This document shows, in pieces, positions 54,518 through 62,979 of a stretch of 64,000 nucleotides of DNA. Numbering within the stretch: the first letter of the stretch is position 1; every line of letters begins with the position of its first letter. Source of the DNA: Phytohabitans rumicis (GTDB lineage: Bacteria > Actinomycetota > Actinomycetes > Mycobacteriales > Micromonosporaceae); contig NZ_BLPG01000001.1 of assembly GCF_011764445.1 (NCBI RefSeq), forward strand, positions 5,642,001 to 5,706,000, in the 5' to 3' direction. Both the position numbers and the translations under genes were made by a program. Below the pieces are notes generated by a model, which searched no databases, was not told where the DNA came from, and saw only the letters and a list, made by a program, of their open reading frames with translations.

Positions 54518-55162
54518 ATGGTCACTTCCGGGCCCCACCCCGCTCACCGGCGGCCTCGCGTCATCGCGCTCGTCGGTGTGGACGGCTCCGGCAAGACCAC
54601 CCAGGCCCACCGGCTCGCCGGCGCGCTGACCGAGCGCGGCCTGCCGGCGACCTACTGGCAGAACGCCGGCGGGCGGCGCTGGTTCGGCCGGCTGGCGGGG
54701 CGCCTGGGCCGCCCCGACGCGCAGCGCCTGCTGGGACGCGGCGGCCTGCTCCTGGTCGAGTCGATCCTGCGCTGGCTGGCCATCGCCCGCGCGCTGGTCC
54801 GCTCCCGCCTGCGCGGCCGGGTCGCCGTGATGGATCGGTACGCGGTCTGCCAGTACGCCAGCATCCGCGCGCACGATGGCAGCCGCGCGGCCGAGCGGCT
54901 GGCCCGCCTGGCGTACGGCCTGTTTCCTCGCCCGGACGTCACGTTCTTCCTCGCGGTCGACCCCGGCGCGGCGTACCGGCGGATCGAGCTGCGCGGCGAG
55001 GACCACGAGAGCGTCGACTTCCTCGCCACGGCGGACGCGGCGTACCGGTCTTTGCCGGAGTTCGGTGCGTTCGTCGTGGTGGACGCCAACGGCACCCTCG
55101 ACGAGGTGACCGCGCGGATCCAGGAGCGGCTCTTACCGGCCGCGCTCTACGCGCGCCCGTAG
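54518..55162 (+). CDS. Thymidylate kinase-like P-loop kinase
   Basis: A 214-residue protein. The P-loop is ALVGVDGSGKTTQAHRLAGAL at about residue 20. The LID and base-binding region appear as VAVMDRYAVCQYASIRAHDG, similar to the DRY motif of dTMP kinases, followed by PDVTFFLAVDPGAAYRRI. It may phosphorylate dTMP or another nucleoside monophosphate; the true tmk gene may be elsewhere, since this type often accompanies polysaccharide or unknown genes. The ATG at 54518 is preferred to a TTG nine bases upstream. Ribosome site is weak. Confidence 0.75.
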   Translation: MVTSGPHPAHRRPRVIALVGVDGSGKTTQAHRLAGALTERGLPATYWQNAGGRRWFGRLAGRLGRPDAQRLLGRGGLLLVESILRWLAIARALVRSRLRGRVAVMDRYAVCQYASIRAHDGSRAAERLARLAYGLFPRPDVTFFLAVDPGAAYRRIELRGEDHESVDFLATADAAYRSLPEFGAFVVVDANGTLDEVTARIQERLLPAALYARP

Positions 55163-55890
55163 ACCGGGATCGTCGCGCCGGTCGTCGGCGCCGACTCGTC
55201 GCCGCACAGGAAGTGGATCACCTTCGCGATGTCCGCGGGGGCCACCCACCGCGAGTGGTCGGCGTCCGGCTGCGCCTCCCGGTTGGCCGGGGTGTCGATG
55301 ACGCTCGGCAGCACGGTGTTGCACCGCACGCCGCGCTGCCGGTACTCGACCGCCACCGCGTTCGCGAACGCCACTACCGCGGCCTTGGCCGTCACGTACC
55401 CCGCCGCCCCGGCGAACGGCGCCACAGCCGCCCGCGACGACACGCACACCACGGCGCCGCCGGCCGCGAGCAGGTGCGGCAGCGCGGCGTGGGTGACCAG
55501 GTAGGTGGGGCGCAGGTTGAGCGAGAGCATCCGCTCGAAATCCTCGATCGGCGTCTCGTGCACCAGCCCGCTGGCCGCGTACCCGCCGACGAGGTTGACG
55601 ACGGCCCGCAGCGGCGCCGCGGGCTCGCCCGCCGCGACCGCCACCGCCGCGTCGACCGACGCCGGATCCGTCAGGTCCGCGCTCACATAGACCGCGTCAC
55701 CCTCCGCCGGAGTCGCCTTCGGATCCCGATTGGAGCCGGGGCCGCGCCCGACGGCGCCCGACCTGGATTCCGCTGAGGTTTTTTTGCGCACTGGTACGAC
55801 GGTGCGCCAGCCCGCCTCGATGAAAGCGGCCGTCACGGCGCCGCCGAGCCCGCCCGTACCTCCGGTCACCAGCACGCTGCGATCAGCCAT
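55147..55890 (-). CDS. Short-chain dehydrogenase/reductase
   Basis: A 247-residue SDR. The cofactor motif is VLVTGGTGGLGGAV (TGxxxGxG), followed by an active site of Ser (VVCVSSRAAVAPF) and YVTAK (YxxxK), and the family's CNTVLPSVIDTPANR after it. An insert of about 25 polar residues (about 38-64), which replaces the usual NAD(P) specificity loop, is unusual. Substrate unknown. It is convergent with the kinase gene and overlaps its end by 16 bases. Confidence 0.88.
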   Translation of the reverse strand: MADRSVLVTGGTGGLGGAVTAAFIEAGWRTVVPVRKKTSAESRSGAVGRGPGSNRDPKATPAEGDAVYVSADLTDPASVDAAVAVAAGEPAAPLRAVVNLVGGYAASGLVHETPIEDFERMLSLNLRPTYLVTHAALPHLLAAGGAVVCVSSRAAVAPFAGAAGYVTAKAAVVAFANAVAVEYRQRGVRCNTVLPSVIDTPANREAQPDADHSRWVAPADIAKVIHFLCGDESAPTTGATIPVYGRA

Positions 55891-56031
55891 TCCAGTACCG
55901 TATCGCCGACCCGGATGAGCCGAACGTGCTGCCGGAATGGCACGCTCGGATGGGCCGAGTGTCGCCCGCCGGTGCCTGCTTGGGCGTACCGTCGCAGGTA
56001 CCCGAGGCCACGGTTGACGGTCCGGCCTTTC

Positions 56032-56046
56032 TGAAAGTAAGTTTCA
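56032..56046. promoter_or_regulatory. Candidate RpiR/MurR operator
   Basis: TGAAAGTAAGTTTCA is an inverted repeat (TGAAA-5-TTTCA) lying three bases before the GTG start of the regulator gene. TGAAA/TTTCA half-sites occur in operators of RpiR-type regulators. Binding would cover the ribosome site and start, giving autoregulation of the regulator-murQ pair. Confidence 0.5.
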
Positions 56047-56049
56047 TCC

Positions 56050-56967
56050 GTGGCGAAGACGACGAAGGTTTCTGCGACCCACGAGTCGAGCGGGCTGATC
56101 GTGCACATCAGCGGCCTGCTGCCCTCGTTGTCGCCCGCCGAGCAGCGCGTCGCCCGCCTCGTCGTGGCCGATCCCGCCGACGCCGCCCGGCGTACCATCA
56201 CCGACCTCGCCACCGCCGCCGAGACGTCCGAGGCCACCGTCATCCGGTTTTGCCGGTCGGTCGGCATGGAGGGCTACCCGCAGCTGCGCATCCGGCTCGC
56301 CGCTGAGGCCGCCCGCCGGATCGAGCCGCCGGACGCCCGCGTGGTCGGCGGCGACATCCCGCCCGGTGCCGACCTGGCGCAGATCATCGCCACGATCGCG
56401 TTCAACGACGCCCGCGCGGTCGAGGAGACCGCCGAGCAGCTCGACCCCGCCGTCTGCGAACAGGTCGTCGAGGCCATCAACGGGGCCGGTCGGGTGGACA
56501 TCTACGGCGCCGCCGCCAGTGGCTTCGTCGCCTCCGACTTCCAGCAGAAGCTGCACCGCATCGGCCGTACGGCGTTCTACTGGTCGGACGTGCACCAGGC
56601 GCTCACCTCGGCCGCGCTGCTCGGCAAGGGCGACGTGGCGGTCGGCATCTCGCACTCCGGCACCACCTCCGACGTGGTCGAGGTGCTGCAGCAGGCCCGG
56701 GCGCGCGGGGCGACAACGGTCGCGCTGACCAACTTCCCGAGATCGCCGATCACCGAGGTGGCCGACTTCGTCCTGACGACGGCCGCCCGCGAGACCACGT
56801 ACCGTTCCGGCGCCATGGCCAGCCGCCTGGCCCAACTCACGGTCATCGACTGCCTCTTCGTCGGCGTTGCCGCGCGAAACCGCGCCAAGACGCGCCGGGC
56901 ATTGGAAGTCACCGCCGAGGCCGTCCAGAGCCACCGCGTCACGTCCTCCCGCCGTTCCGCGCGTTGA
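56050..56967 (+). CDS. MurR/RpiR-family regulator of muramic acid use
   Basis: A 305-residue protein. Residues 20-95 are the RpiR helix-turn-helix (TITDLATAAETSEATVIRFC with SVGMEGYPQLRI). Residues 125-270 are a sugar-isomerase (SIS) domain with VDIYGAAASGFVASDFQQK and VAVGISHSGTTSDVVEVL, which binds a phosphosugar such as MurNAc 6-phosphate. It directly precedes murQ (16 bases), as MurR does in enterobacteria. The GTG start follows the candidate operator. Confidence 0.9.
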   Translation: MAKTTKVSATHESSGLIVHISGLLPSLSPAEQRVARLVVADPADAARRTITDLATAAETSEATVIRFCRSVGMEGYPQLRIRLAAEAARRIEPPDARVVGGDIPPGADLAQIIATIAFNDARAVEETAEQLDPAVCEQVVEAINGAGRVDIYGAAASGFVASDFQQKLHRIGRTAFYWSDVHQALTSAALLGKGDVAVGISHSGTTSDVVEVLQQARARGATTVALTNFPRSPITEVADFVLTTAARETTYRSGAMASRLAQLTVIDCLFVGVAARNRAKTRRALEVTAEAVQSHRVTSSRRSAR

Positions 56968-56983
56968 GCCGGGAGTTGGCTGC

Positions 56984-57898
56984 GTGACCATCGACAAGGC
57001 TGTGGTCCGCGTCGCCGCGCCGACCGAGCGGCGCAATCCTCGCAGCGTCGACCTCGACCTGATGTCCACTCGGGACGTTCTCGGCGTGATCAACGAGGCC
57101 GACCGGACGGTGCCGGCCGCGGTGGCCGGGGTCCTCGACGAGATCACCGCCGCAGTCGAGTTGGCTGTCGCCGCGATCCGTGGCGGGCACCGGGTGCACT
57201 ACTTCGGCGCGGGCACGTCCGGCCGGGTCGGTGTGATCGACGTCGCGGAGCTGCCGCCGACGTTCAACTCCCCGGACGACTGGTTCTGTGCCCACCTGGC
57301 CGGCGGCGACGAGGCGATGTTCCGGGCCGTCGAGGACGCCGAGGACGACGTGGACGCCGGTGCGCGCGAGGCGGCCGGCTGTGTCCGCCCCGGCGACCTG
57401 GTGGTCGGGCTGGCGGCGAGCGGGCGTACGCCGTACGTCCTGGGCGCGCTGCGCTCGGCGCGGACGATCGGCGCCCGCGGCGTGCTGGTGGCGGCCGACC
57501 CGGAGGCGGCGGCGGCCACCGAGGTCGACGTCTTCATCGGGATGGACACCGGGCCCGAGGTGGTCACCGGCTCCACCCGGATGAAGGCGGCCACCGCGCA
57601 GAAGCTCGTCCTGAACGCGTTCTCCACCGCGGTGATGGTCCGCCTCGGCCGGGTCTACTCCAACCTCATGATCGACATGGTGGCCACGAACGCGAAGCTG
57701 CGTGGCCGGATGATCTCGATCCTGATCGAGGCGACCGGGATGGACGAAGAGCTCTGCCGCCGCGCCCTCGCCGACGCGAACGGCGACCTGAAGACCGCTC
57801 TCGTGGCGCTCGTTTCCGGGGCGGGTGTCGCCGATTCCCGAGCCGCGTTGGCGCGCTCGGCCGGACAGGTCCGAGGCGCGCTGTCGCTTTTGAGTTAG
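56984..57898 (+). CDS. murQ: N-acetylmuramic acid 6-phosphate etherase
   Basis: A 304-residue SIS-fold lyase that splits the lactyl ether of MurNAc 6-phosphate to give GlcNAc 6-phosphate and D-lactate in cell-wall recycling. Signatures are GHRVHYFGAGTSGRVGVIDV, ELPPTFNSPDDW, HLAGGDEAMFRAVEDAEDD (catalytic Glu region), GLAASGRTPYVLGAL and GPEVVTGSTRMKAATAQKL. The GTG at 56984 has a GGGAG ribosome site; the longer frame overlaps the regulator. D-lactate released would be a different isomer from the substrate of lutABC. Confidence 0.95.
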   Translation: MTIDKAVVRVAAPTERRNPRSVDLDLMSTRDVLGVINEADRTVPAAVAGVLDEITAAVELAVAAIRGGHRVHYFGAGTSGRVGVIDVAELPPTFNSPDDWFCAHLAGGDEAMFRAVEDAEDDVDAGAREAAGCVRPGDLVVGLAASGRTPYVLGALRSARTIGARGVLVAADPEAAAATEVDVFIGMDTGPEVVTGSTRMKAATAQKLVLNAFSTAVMVRLGRVYSNLMIDMVATNAKLRGRMISILIEATGMDEELCRRALADANGDLKTALVALVSGAGVADSRAALARSAGQVRGALSLLS

Positions 57899-58251
57899 CG
57901 CGCCCATCGCCCGGGTAATCCTTGATCTGACAGTGAACCGCCTACGGCGTACGTGCGTACTGTGAAGTGACGAGGATCGCAGACAGGTAGTGACCCGGAT
58001 CGCTGTGGAGGCTGGAGCCCGGATGTTCTCATTATTCGGGCGAAGTATGCGCAGCGTCCGCGCAATCCGCCCCTAGGTCGGACTCCGAAGCCCTGATGAG
58101 GGACAGTGCACAGCAACTATGCACCGCACTCTCAGCTAGTACACAGGCATTCGTGACACTTTCGACTCAGGAGACGGAATCCCTTACGCGTCTCATCTGT
58201 TGTGTAGGTGTCAGCACCGCGGGGCAGAGCGGAAGTTACGGGGGAGGGCTG
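57899..58251 (+). promoter_or_regulatory. 353-base leader upstream of the group 2 sigma gene
   Basis: No gene is evident in this stretch; the sigma reading frame is open across its last 150 bases but lacks a ribosome site until GGGGGAGGG at 58240. It is less GC-rich than its flanks and holds repeated GTACGTGCGTAC-like and ACTGTGAAGTGACG-like stretches. A long regulated leader with more than one promoter is plausible. I see no riboswitch consensus. Confidence 0.4.
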
Positions 58252-59253
58252 ATGAACGTGGGGACCGCAAGGAACAGGGCAACTGGGGCGAGCGAGGGGA
58301 TCGTGAGCAACGTGGAAAGCAATGTGGTGATGCGCACGGACGAGGTCGCCGAGGAGCGCGACCTGGTCGGCGTCTACCTGCACGAGATCTCCCGCACGCC
58401 ACTGCTCGACGCCGCCACCGAGGTCGACCTCTCTAAGGCCATCGAGGCCGGGCTGTACGCCGAGCACCTGCTCGACGAGGGCCAGATCCCGAAGGGCGTG
58501 GGCCGCGAGGAGCTGGAGCGCCTCGTCATCGAGGGCGAGCGCGCCAAGGACCTCTTCATCCGGGCCAACCTCCGGCTGGTCGTCTCGATCGCCCGCCGGT
58601 ACGTCCGGTCCGGCATGCCGATGCTCGACCTGATCCAGGAGGGCAACACCGGCCTGGTGCGCGCCGTCGAAAAGTTCGACTACGAGCGCGGGTTCAAGTT
58701 CTCGACGTACGCGACGTGGTGGATCCGCCAGGCCATCAGCCGGGCGATCGCCCAGCAGGAGCGCACCGTCCGGCTGCCCGTGCACCTGGTCGAAGACGTC
58801 AACCGGATGCGCAACGTCGCCCGGCAGCTCACCCGCGAGCTCGGCTCCGACCCGGAGCCGGAGCAGATCGCGGTGGCGCTCGGCGTGCCGGTCGAGCGGG
58901 TCCACGAGCTGGTCCGCTGGTCGCAGGACACGGTGTCGCTCGACACCCCGGTCGGCGACGACGGCGACACCAACCTCGGCGACCTGGTGGCCGACAGTGA
59001 CGCCCCGTCTCCGGAAGAGGTCGTGCTGACCGCACTGGAGCGGCAGCGCATCGAGGGCCTGCTCAACCACCTCGACGACCGGTCCGCCGGCATCATGCGC
59101 GCCCGGTACGGCCTGGAGGACGGGCGGGAGCACTCGCTGACCGAGGTCGCGTCGCGCTTCTCCCTCTCCCGGGAGCGGATCCGGCAGCTCGAGATCCAGG
59201 CGCTGGGCCGGCTCCGCGAGCTGGCTCGGGCCGAGGGCCTGCAGGCCGCGTAA
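58252..59253 (+). CDS. Group 2 (RpoD-like) RNA polymerase sigma factor
   Basis: A 333-residue sigma-70 protein without the long region 1.1. Region 1.2 is DLVGVYLHEISRTPLLDAAT, region 2 has NLRLVVSIARRY, GMPMLDLIQEGNTGLVRAVE and FSTYATWWIRQAISRAIAQQ, region 3 has LPVHLVEDVNRMRNVARQL and region 4 ends in FSLSRERIRQLEIQALGRLR. It resembles HrdA/HrdD of Streptomyces and SigB of mycobacteria, non-essential relatives of the housekeeping factor. The ATG at 58252 was chosen for its strong ribosome site. Confidence 0.95.
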   Translation: MNVGTARNRATGASEGIVSNVESNVVMRTDEVAEERDLVGVYLHEISRTPLLDAATEVDLSKAIEAGLYAEHLLDEGQIPKGVGREELERLVIEGERAKDLFIRANLRLVVSIARRYVRSGMPMLDLIQEGNTGLVRAVEKFDYERGFKFSTYATWWIRQAISRAIAQQERTVRLPVHLVEDVNRMRNVARQLTRELGSDPEPEQIAVALGVPVERVHELVRWSQDTVSLDTPVGDDGDTNLGDLVADSDAPSPEEVVLTALERQRIEGLLNHLDDRSAGIMRARYGLEDGREHSLTEVASRFSLSRERIRQLEIQALGRLRELARAEGLQAA

Positions 59254-59314
59254 CTCTCCCCACTCGTACCGCGAACGGCCGGCGTCCCCCAGGGCGCCGG
59301 CCGTTTTGTGACAG

Positions 59315-59833
59315 TCAGGAGAGCCCGCGCTCTTCCAACTCGGCGAGCGTGGCCTGACTGGTAACGACGTAGGTGTTCGCGTCGGCCTTCAGCTCGTGCA
59401 TCGTGATCAAGGCGTTCTTCTTGTCACCCTCGATGGGCTCCGCGAGCCAGTAGCCAGGGATGCCCCTCTCGGCGTACCACTGGGTGTCGCGGTCCTTGCC
59501 GTCGGAGCCTGGCGACCACACCTCGACGACGAGCGCGATCGCGGCGGCGAGATGCCAGGTGACGTCCCAGTCCTCCGGCTCCGCGTTGAACACTGCCACG
59601 TCGGGCACGCGCGTATCGCGCACGGTGTTGAGGACACCGACCTGCTGCGACGCGATACGGTTCGCAGCGCGGAGAAGGTTACAAATCCTTCTCTCGATCT
59701 CCTGGTGCCAGAACCTGGCCGGCGACATGATCAACAAACTCCCGTCGTGCAGCTCGTAGCGCAGCTCGGGCGGCAGATCCTTGATGGCGTCGACCGTCCA
59801 AACCTCGACGGCCGGCAGGTGCAGTGTGACCAC
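59315..59833 (-). CDS. Uma2-family (DUF820) endonuclease-like protein
   Basis: A 172-residue protein of the PD-(D/E)XK-like Uma2 family. PELRYELHDGSLLIMSPA carries the first Glu, RVPDVAVFNAEPED the Asp and ALVVEVWSPGSDGKDRDTQ the Glu and downstream Lys. It ends with a WYAERGIPGYWLAEP motif. Family members are very common in actinobacteria and cyanobacteria, and their role is not established. The GTG at 59831-59833 was chosen for the GGAGGAGGG ribosome site. Confidence 0.85.
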   Translation of the reverse strand: MVTLHLPAVEVWTVDAIKDLPPELRYELHDGSLLIMSPARFWHQEIERRICNLLRAANRIASQQVGVLNTVRDTRVPDVAVFNAEPEDWDVTWHLAAAIALVVEVWSPGSDGKDRDTQWYAERGIPGYWLAEPIEGDKKNALITMHELKADANTYVVTSQATLAELEERGLS

Positions 59834-59900
59834 GTCGCCCTCCTCCGGGATTACCCAACAGCGTAGGGCGGCGTGGTGCGAGACGACCACAGACGTGGTG

Positions 59901-60785
59901 TTATGCGGCCACGGGGAGCGGCTCGGCGACCCAGGACGACGCGGTGCGAGCGTAGTAGGCCCACCAGCCGACCCAGCGGCCGTAGTGCGCGCGCAACTCG
60001 GCGGGACCGGGCGGGGTCTCGCCGTACACCGCGCGGGCGGCTGCCTCGAACTGCGCCATGCCCAGCGGTGCGTCGTCGGGGCGGCCGAGGACCCGCAGCA
60101 GCAGTGCCTGGGCGGTGAACTCGCCGATCCCCGGCACGGCGAGGAGTGCCTTGCGCACCTCGTCGTACGCCCCGGTGTGCAGCCACTCCTCGTCGAGCGC
60201 GGCCACCCCGGCCACCACGGTGCGGAGCCGGTCGGCGCGTTGCCGGTTGCCGGCGTACCCGATCAGCTCCGCGTCGCCGAGCGCGCCGATGGTGGCCAGC
60301 GACGGGAAGGCGACGTGGTCGACGCCGTCCACCGTGAGCCGTGGGCCGAGCTCGGCGGCGATGCGGCGCTTGCGGGCGGTCGCGTACCACTGGGTGCTGC
60401 GTTGGGTCAGGGTGAAGTAGACGGTGCCCTCGGCGAGCGAGGCGAAGCGCACCTGGTGCAGGCCGTGGGCGGCCCGGACGACGTGCGCCATCGGGCCGTC
60501 CCGCTCGGCGCTGGCGAGGAAGCCCGACATGTCGTCGTCGAGGCTCAGCCACCGCGAGACGGCGCGCTCGATCTCCGCCCGCTCCTCGCGCGCGAGCGCC
60601 CGACCGGAGTGGACGCCAAGCGAGAGGTCGGGCCCGAGCTCGGCGACGACCGCCTCCGCGCCGAGGCGGAACGCCTTGCGCACCCGCCCCCCAACGACCT
60701 GGTGACCACCGGCGGAAGGCGCAAACCCAGCAAGCGCCCGCAGCGACATCTCGAACGAGTACGGCTCAGCAACACGGATACTCAT
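59901..60785 (-). CDS. AlkA-type HhH-GPD DNA glycosylase-like protein
   Basis: A 294-residue protein. Residues 115-290 are an HhH-GPD fold with the hairpin LLAVPGIGEFTAQALLLRVL. The usual catalytic Asp ten to twenty residues after the hairpin is expected near GRPDDAPLGMAQFE, but the spacing is not standard, so activity is uncertain. The N-terminal 110 residues resemble the AlkA N domain. Family members remove alkylated bases such as 3-methyladenine. It is convergent to no gene and stands alone. Confidence 0.8.
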   Translation of the reverse strand: MSIRVAEPYSFEMSLRALAGFAPSAGGHQVVGGRVRKAFRLGAEAVVAELGPDLSLGVHSGRALAREERAEIERAVSRWLSLDDDMSGFLASAERDGPMAHVVRAAHGLHQVRFASLAEGTVYFTLTQRSTQWYATARKRRIAAELGPRLTVDGVDHVAFPSLATIGALGDAELIGYAGNRQRADRLRTVVAGVAALDEEWLHTGAYDEVRKALLAVPGIGEFTAQALLLRVLGRPDDAPLGMAQFEAAARAVYGETPPGPAELRAHYGRWVGWWAYYARTASSWVAEPLPVAA

Positions 60786-60832
60786 GCGCTGAGCCTGAAC
60801 CCGAGGTGTGACACTCCCCGCCTCCCGACGGC

Positions 60833-60888
60833 GATCTTGGAGTTATCAGGTTCAGATGTCCGGTATGGAACCTGACAACTCCAAGATC
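60833..60888. terminator. GATC-ended hairpin between glycosylase and NlpC/P60 genes
   Basis: GATCTTGGAGTTATCAGGTT and the next base (60833-60853) pair with 60868-60888 with one mismatch, around a 14-base loop. It lies 14 bases past the NlpC/P60 stop on the minus strand, so it is its terminator. The neighbouring glycosylase starts at 60785. Confidence 0.7.
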
Positions 60889-60901
60889 AACGGGGATTGC
60901 C

Positions 60902-61857
60902 TTAGCGGACGCGCCCGTAGCCGTACGGGGTCATCATGTCGACCGTCGAGAGCTTGACACTCTCGCCGGGCTGGGGGCGTGGATGACCTTGCCGCTGCCC
61001 ACGTAGATGGCCACGTGTCCCAGGTCGCTGTAGAAGACCAGGTCGCCGGGTTGCAGGGAGCCGCGGCCGATGTGCGCCACCACGTCCCACTGCATGGCGG
61101 CGTTGTGCGGCAGCGTCTTGCCGGCCGCCTTCCAGGCCGCGAGCGTCAGCCCCGAGCAGTCGTACCCGTCCGGACCGTCGGCCGCCCAGACGTACGGCGT
61201 ACCGATGGCGTTGTAGGCGAACCGCACGGCCACGCCCGCCTTGCCGGAGACGGACGGGATGGTCCCGGTGTACGAGCCGCTGGACGACGTGGCCGAGCCG
61301 TACGCCTTCTGGCGCATCTCGTAGAGCTTGGCCAGGTCGGCCTCGATCTTCTTCTTGCCGGCCGCCAACTCCTTGAGCTGCGCGGTCTGCTTGGCCTCGG
61401 TGGTGTCCAGGTTCGCCTTCTCATCGGCGTACTGCCGCTGAGCCGCCGTGTAGCCGGCGACCTGCTCCTGCCGGTCCCGGGCGAGCTGGTCCAGCATGCC
61501 CAGGCGGTCGATGAGCGGGCCGCTGCCGTCCAGCAGCGCGCTCGCCTCGCCCACCTGACCGGTCCGGTACGCCACGGCCGCCATCTGCCCGACGTCGGCG
61601 CCGGCCTTCGCGACCTGCTGCTCCAGCGGGGCCATCTTGGCGGCCAGCGCGGCCGAGGCGGCCTTGGTGTCCTTGAGCTGCTCGTTGAGCTTGTTGTAGG
61701 ACTCGACGACCTTTTCCAGCTCGGTCGACGACTTGTTGATCTGCTGGGTCAGCTCACTCGCCGACGGCTCGGCCTGGGCGGCCGTGGCCGGCACGGTCAG
61801 CCCGATTCCGAGTCCGACCAGCACGAGGGCGCGCAGCAGCTTTCGCGCGGGGGACAA
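60902..61857 (-). CDS. Secreted NlpC/P60 peptidoglycan hydrolase with coiled coil (frameshift near C terminus)
   Basis: Corrected length is about 318 residues. A signal peptide (ALVLVGLGIGLTVPATAAQA) is followed by a long coiled coil (about 25-190) and an NlpC/P60 domain: GPDGYDCSGLTLAAWKAAGK (catalytic Cys), QPGDLVFYSDLGHVAIYVGS (His) and the closing strand KVIHAP. The frame is lost after IHAP at a GGGGG run (60973-60977); one added base restores SVKLSTVDMMTPYGYGRVR. Such RipA-like enzymes cut D-Glu-DAP bonds during division or resuscitation. A TTG at 61857 with an AAGAAGGG site is preferred; TTG at 61878 is possible. Confidence 0.88.
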
Positions 61858-61878
61858 ACGCGAACCCTTCTTCCGCAA

Positions 61879-62012
61879 CGCCGCCTACCGAGTTAGCTGA
61901 CGGGTTCGGGCGGGAAGAACGCCCTTCCGCGCGTGGCGCGGATTCACCCCATTACTCGAGTTGGGTCCCCGGTTCGCTTACGGACAGTGATCATCCAGCG
62001 ATTCGGCGGCAC
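61879..62012 (-). ncRNA. c-di-AMP riboswitch (ydaO-yuaA type)
   Basis: Read on the minus strand, the conserved core is present: GCGAACCGGGGACCC, then GGGGTGAATC, and, after a variable stem, CCGAACCCGTCAGCTAACTC followed by GGTAGGCG. These match the ydaO consensus (GGGGAACCC, GGGGTGAA and CGAACCCGACAGCTAACCTCGTAGGCG). It ends just before the start of an NlpC/P60 gene, the classic actinobacterial target. In this class, c-di-AMP binding turns expression off. Outer boundaries are approximate. Confidence 0.9.
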
Positions 62013-62205
62013 CGGGCCGGTGCCACCCGGGGGATGACTGACGACCGGACCAGCGGCTCCAACCTAACGTGATCATCGGGCAGGTGAAAGTGCTGGTCGG
62101 ATGAATTACTGACGGTGACCAACCGAGACCAAACCGTCGCTTGACCTAGCTGTGAGGTTTAGTTAAATGATCGGTAACTTGTGACGTGAAACACAGGAGC
62201 CGCCG
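62013..62205 (+). promoter_or_regulatory. Intergenic region with candidate livF promoter
   Basis: TTGACC (62141-62146) and TAAATG (62164-62169) are 17 bases apart, upstream of the ABC gene by 36 bases with an AGGAG ribosome site. The rest, up to the riboswitch, shows no gene; the NlpC/P60 promoter should lie within 62013-62100 on the other strand. Confidence 0.5.
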
Positions 62206-62979
62206 ATGCTCCAGGTGCAGAACCTCGAGGTTGTCTACGACGACGTGATGCTGGTCCTGCGCGGTGTGAGCGTGGCGGTGCCGCCGGGTGGCATCGTCGC
62301 CCTCCTCGGCGCCAACGGCGCGGGCAAGACCACCCTCCTGCGGGCGATCACCGGCCTGCTCGACGTGCACGACGGCGAGGTGACCAAGGGCTCGGTGACC
62401 CTGGACGGCGAGCCCGTCCACCACCTCCGCCCGGCGGCCCTCGTCCGGCGCGGCATCTGCCAGGTGATGGAGGGGCGGCGGATCTTCGCGGAGCTGACCG
62501 TCGAGGAGAACCTCCGCATCGGCGGCCACACCAGCCCGCGGACCATCAAGGCGCGCATGGAGGACGTCCTGACGCTCTTCCCGGTCCTGGCCGAGCGCCG
62601 GCGGCGCACCGCCGGCTACCTGTCCGGCGGCGAGCAGCAGATGCTCGCGATGGGCCGCGCGCTCATGGCCGAGCCCCGCTATCTGCTGCTCGACGAGCCC
62701 AGCCTCGGCCTGGCGCCGCGCCTGGTGGAGCAGGTGCGCGGGCTCATCGTCGAGATCAACAAGCGGGGCACCGGCGTCCTGCTGGTCGAGCAGAACGCCA
62801 CCATGGCGCTGTCCATCGCGGCGCACGGCTACGTCCTGGAGACCGGCAAGGTGGTCCTCGACAAGCCGGCCGACCAGCTGCTGGCCGACGAGGACATCCG
62901 GGAGTTCTACCTCGGACTCACCCGGGAGAGCTTTCGCGACGTCAAACACTACAAGCGGCGGAAGCGGTGGCTCTCGTGA
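62206..62979 (+). CDS. livF: Branched-chain amino acid-type ABC transporter ATPase (LivF-like)
   Basis: A 257-residue ABC ATPase. Walker A is LLGANGAGKTTLLRAI, the signature is GYLSGGEQQMLAMGRALM, Walker B is YLLLDEPSLGLAP, and the H-loop region is LLVEQNATMAL. GEQQ and the short length are typical of LivF. The gene is followed by a LivG-like ATPase and an acyl-CoA ligase, an order found in actinobacterial operons that import carboxylates or fatty acids. Permeases are presumably beyond the window. Confidence 0.9.
   Translation: MLQVQNLEVVYDDVMLVLRGVSVAVPPGGIVALLGANGAGKTTLLRAITGLLDVHDGEVTKGSVTLDGEPVHHLRPAALVRRGICQVMEGRRIFAELTVEENLRIGGHTSPRTIKARMEDVLTLFPVLAERRRRTAGYLSGGEQQMLAMGRALMAEPRYLLLDEPSLGLAPRLVEQVRGLIVEINKRGTGVLLVEQNATMALSIAAHGYVLETGKVVLDKPADQLLADEDIREFYLGLTRESFRDVKHYKRRKRWLS

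Noticed and set aside
57899-58251. Riboswitch or small RNA ahead of the sigma gene
   Set aside because: I found no known riboswitch core or strong terminator stem; only a long leader can be claimed.
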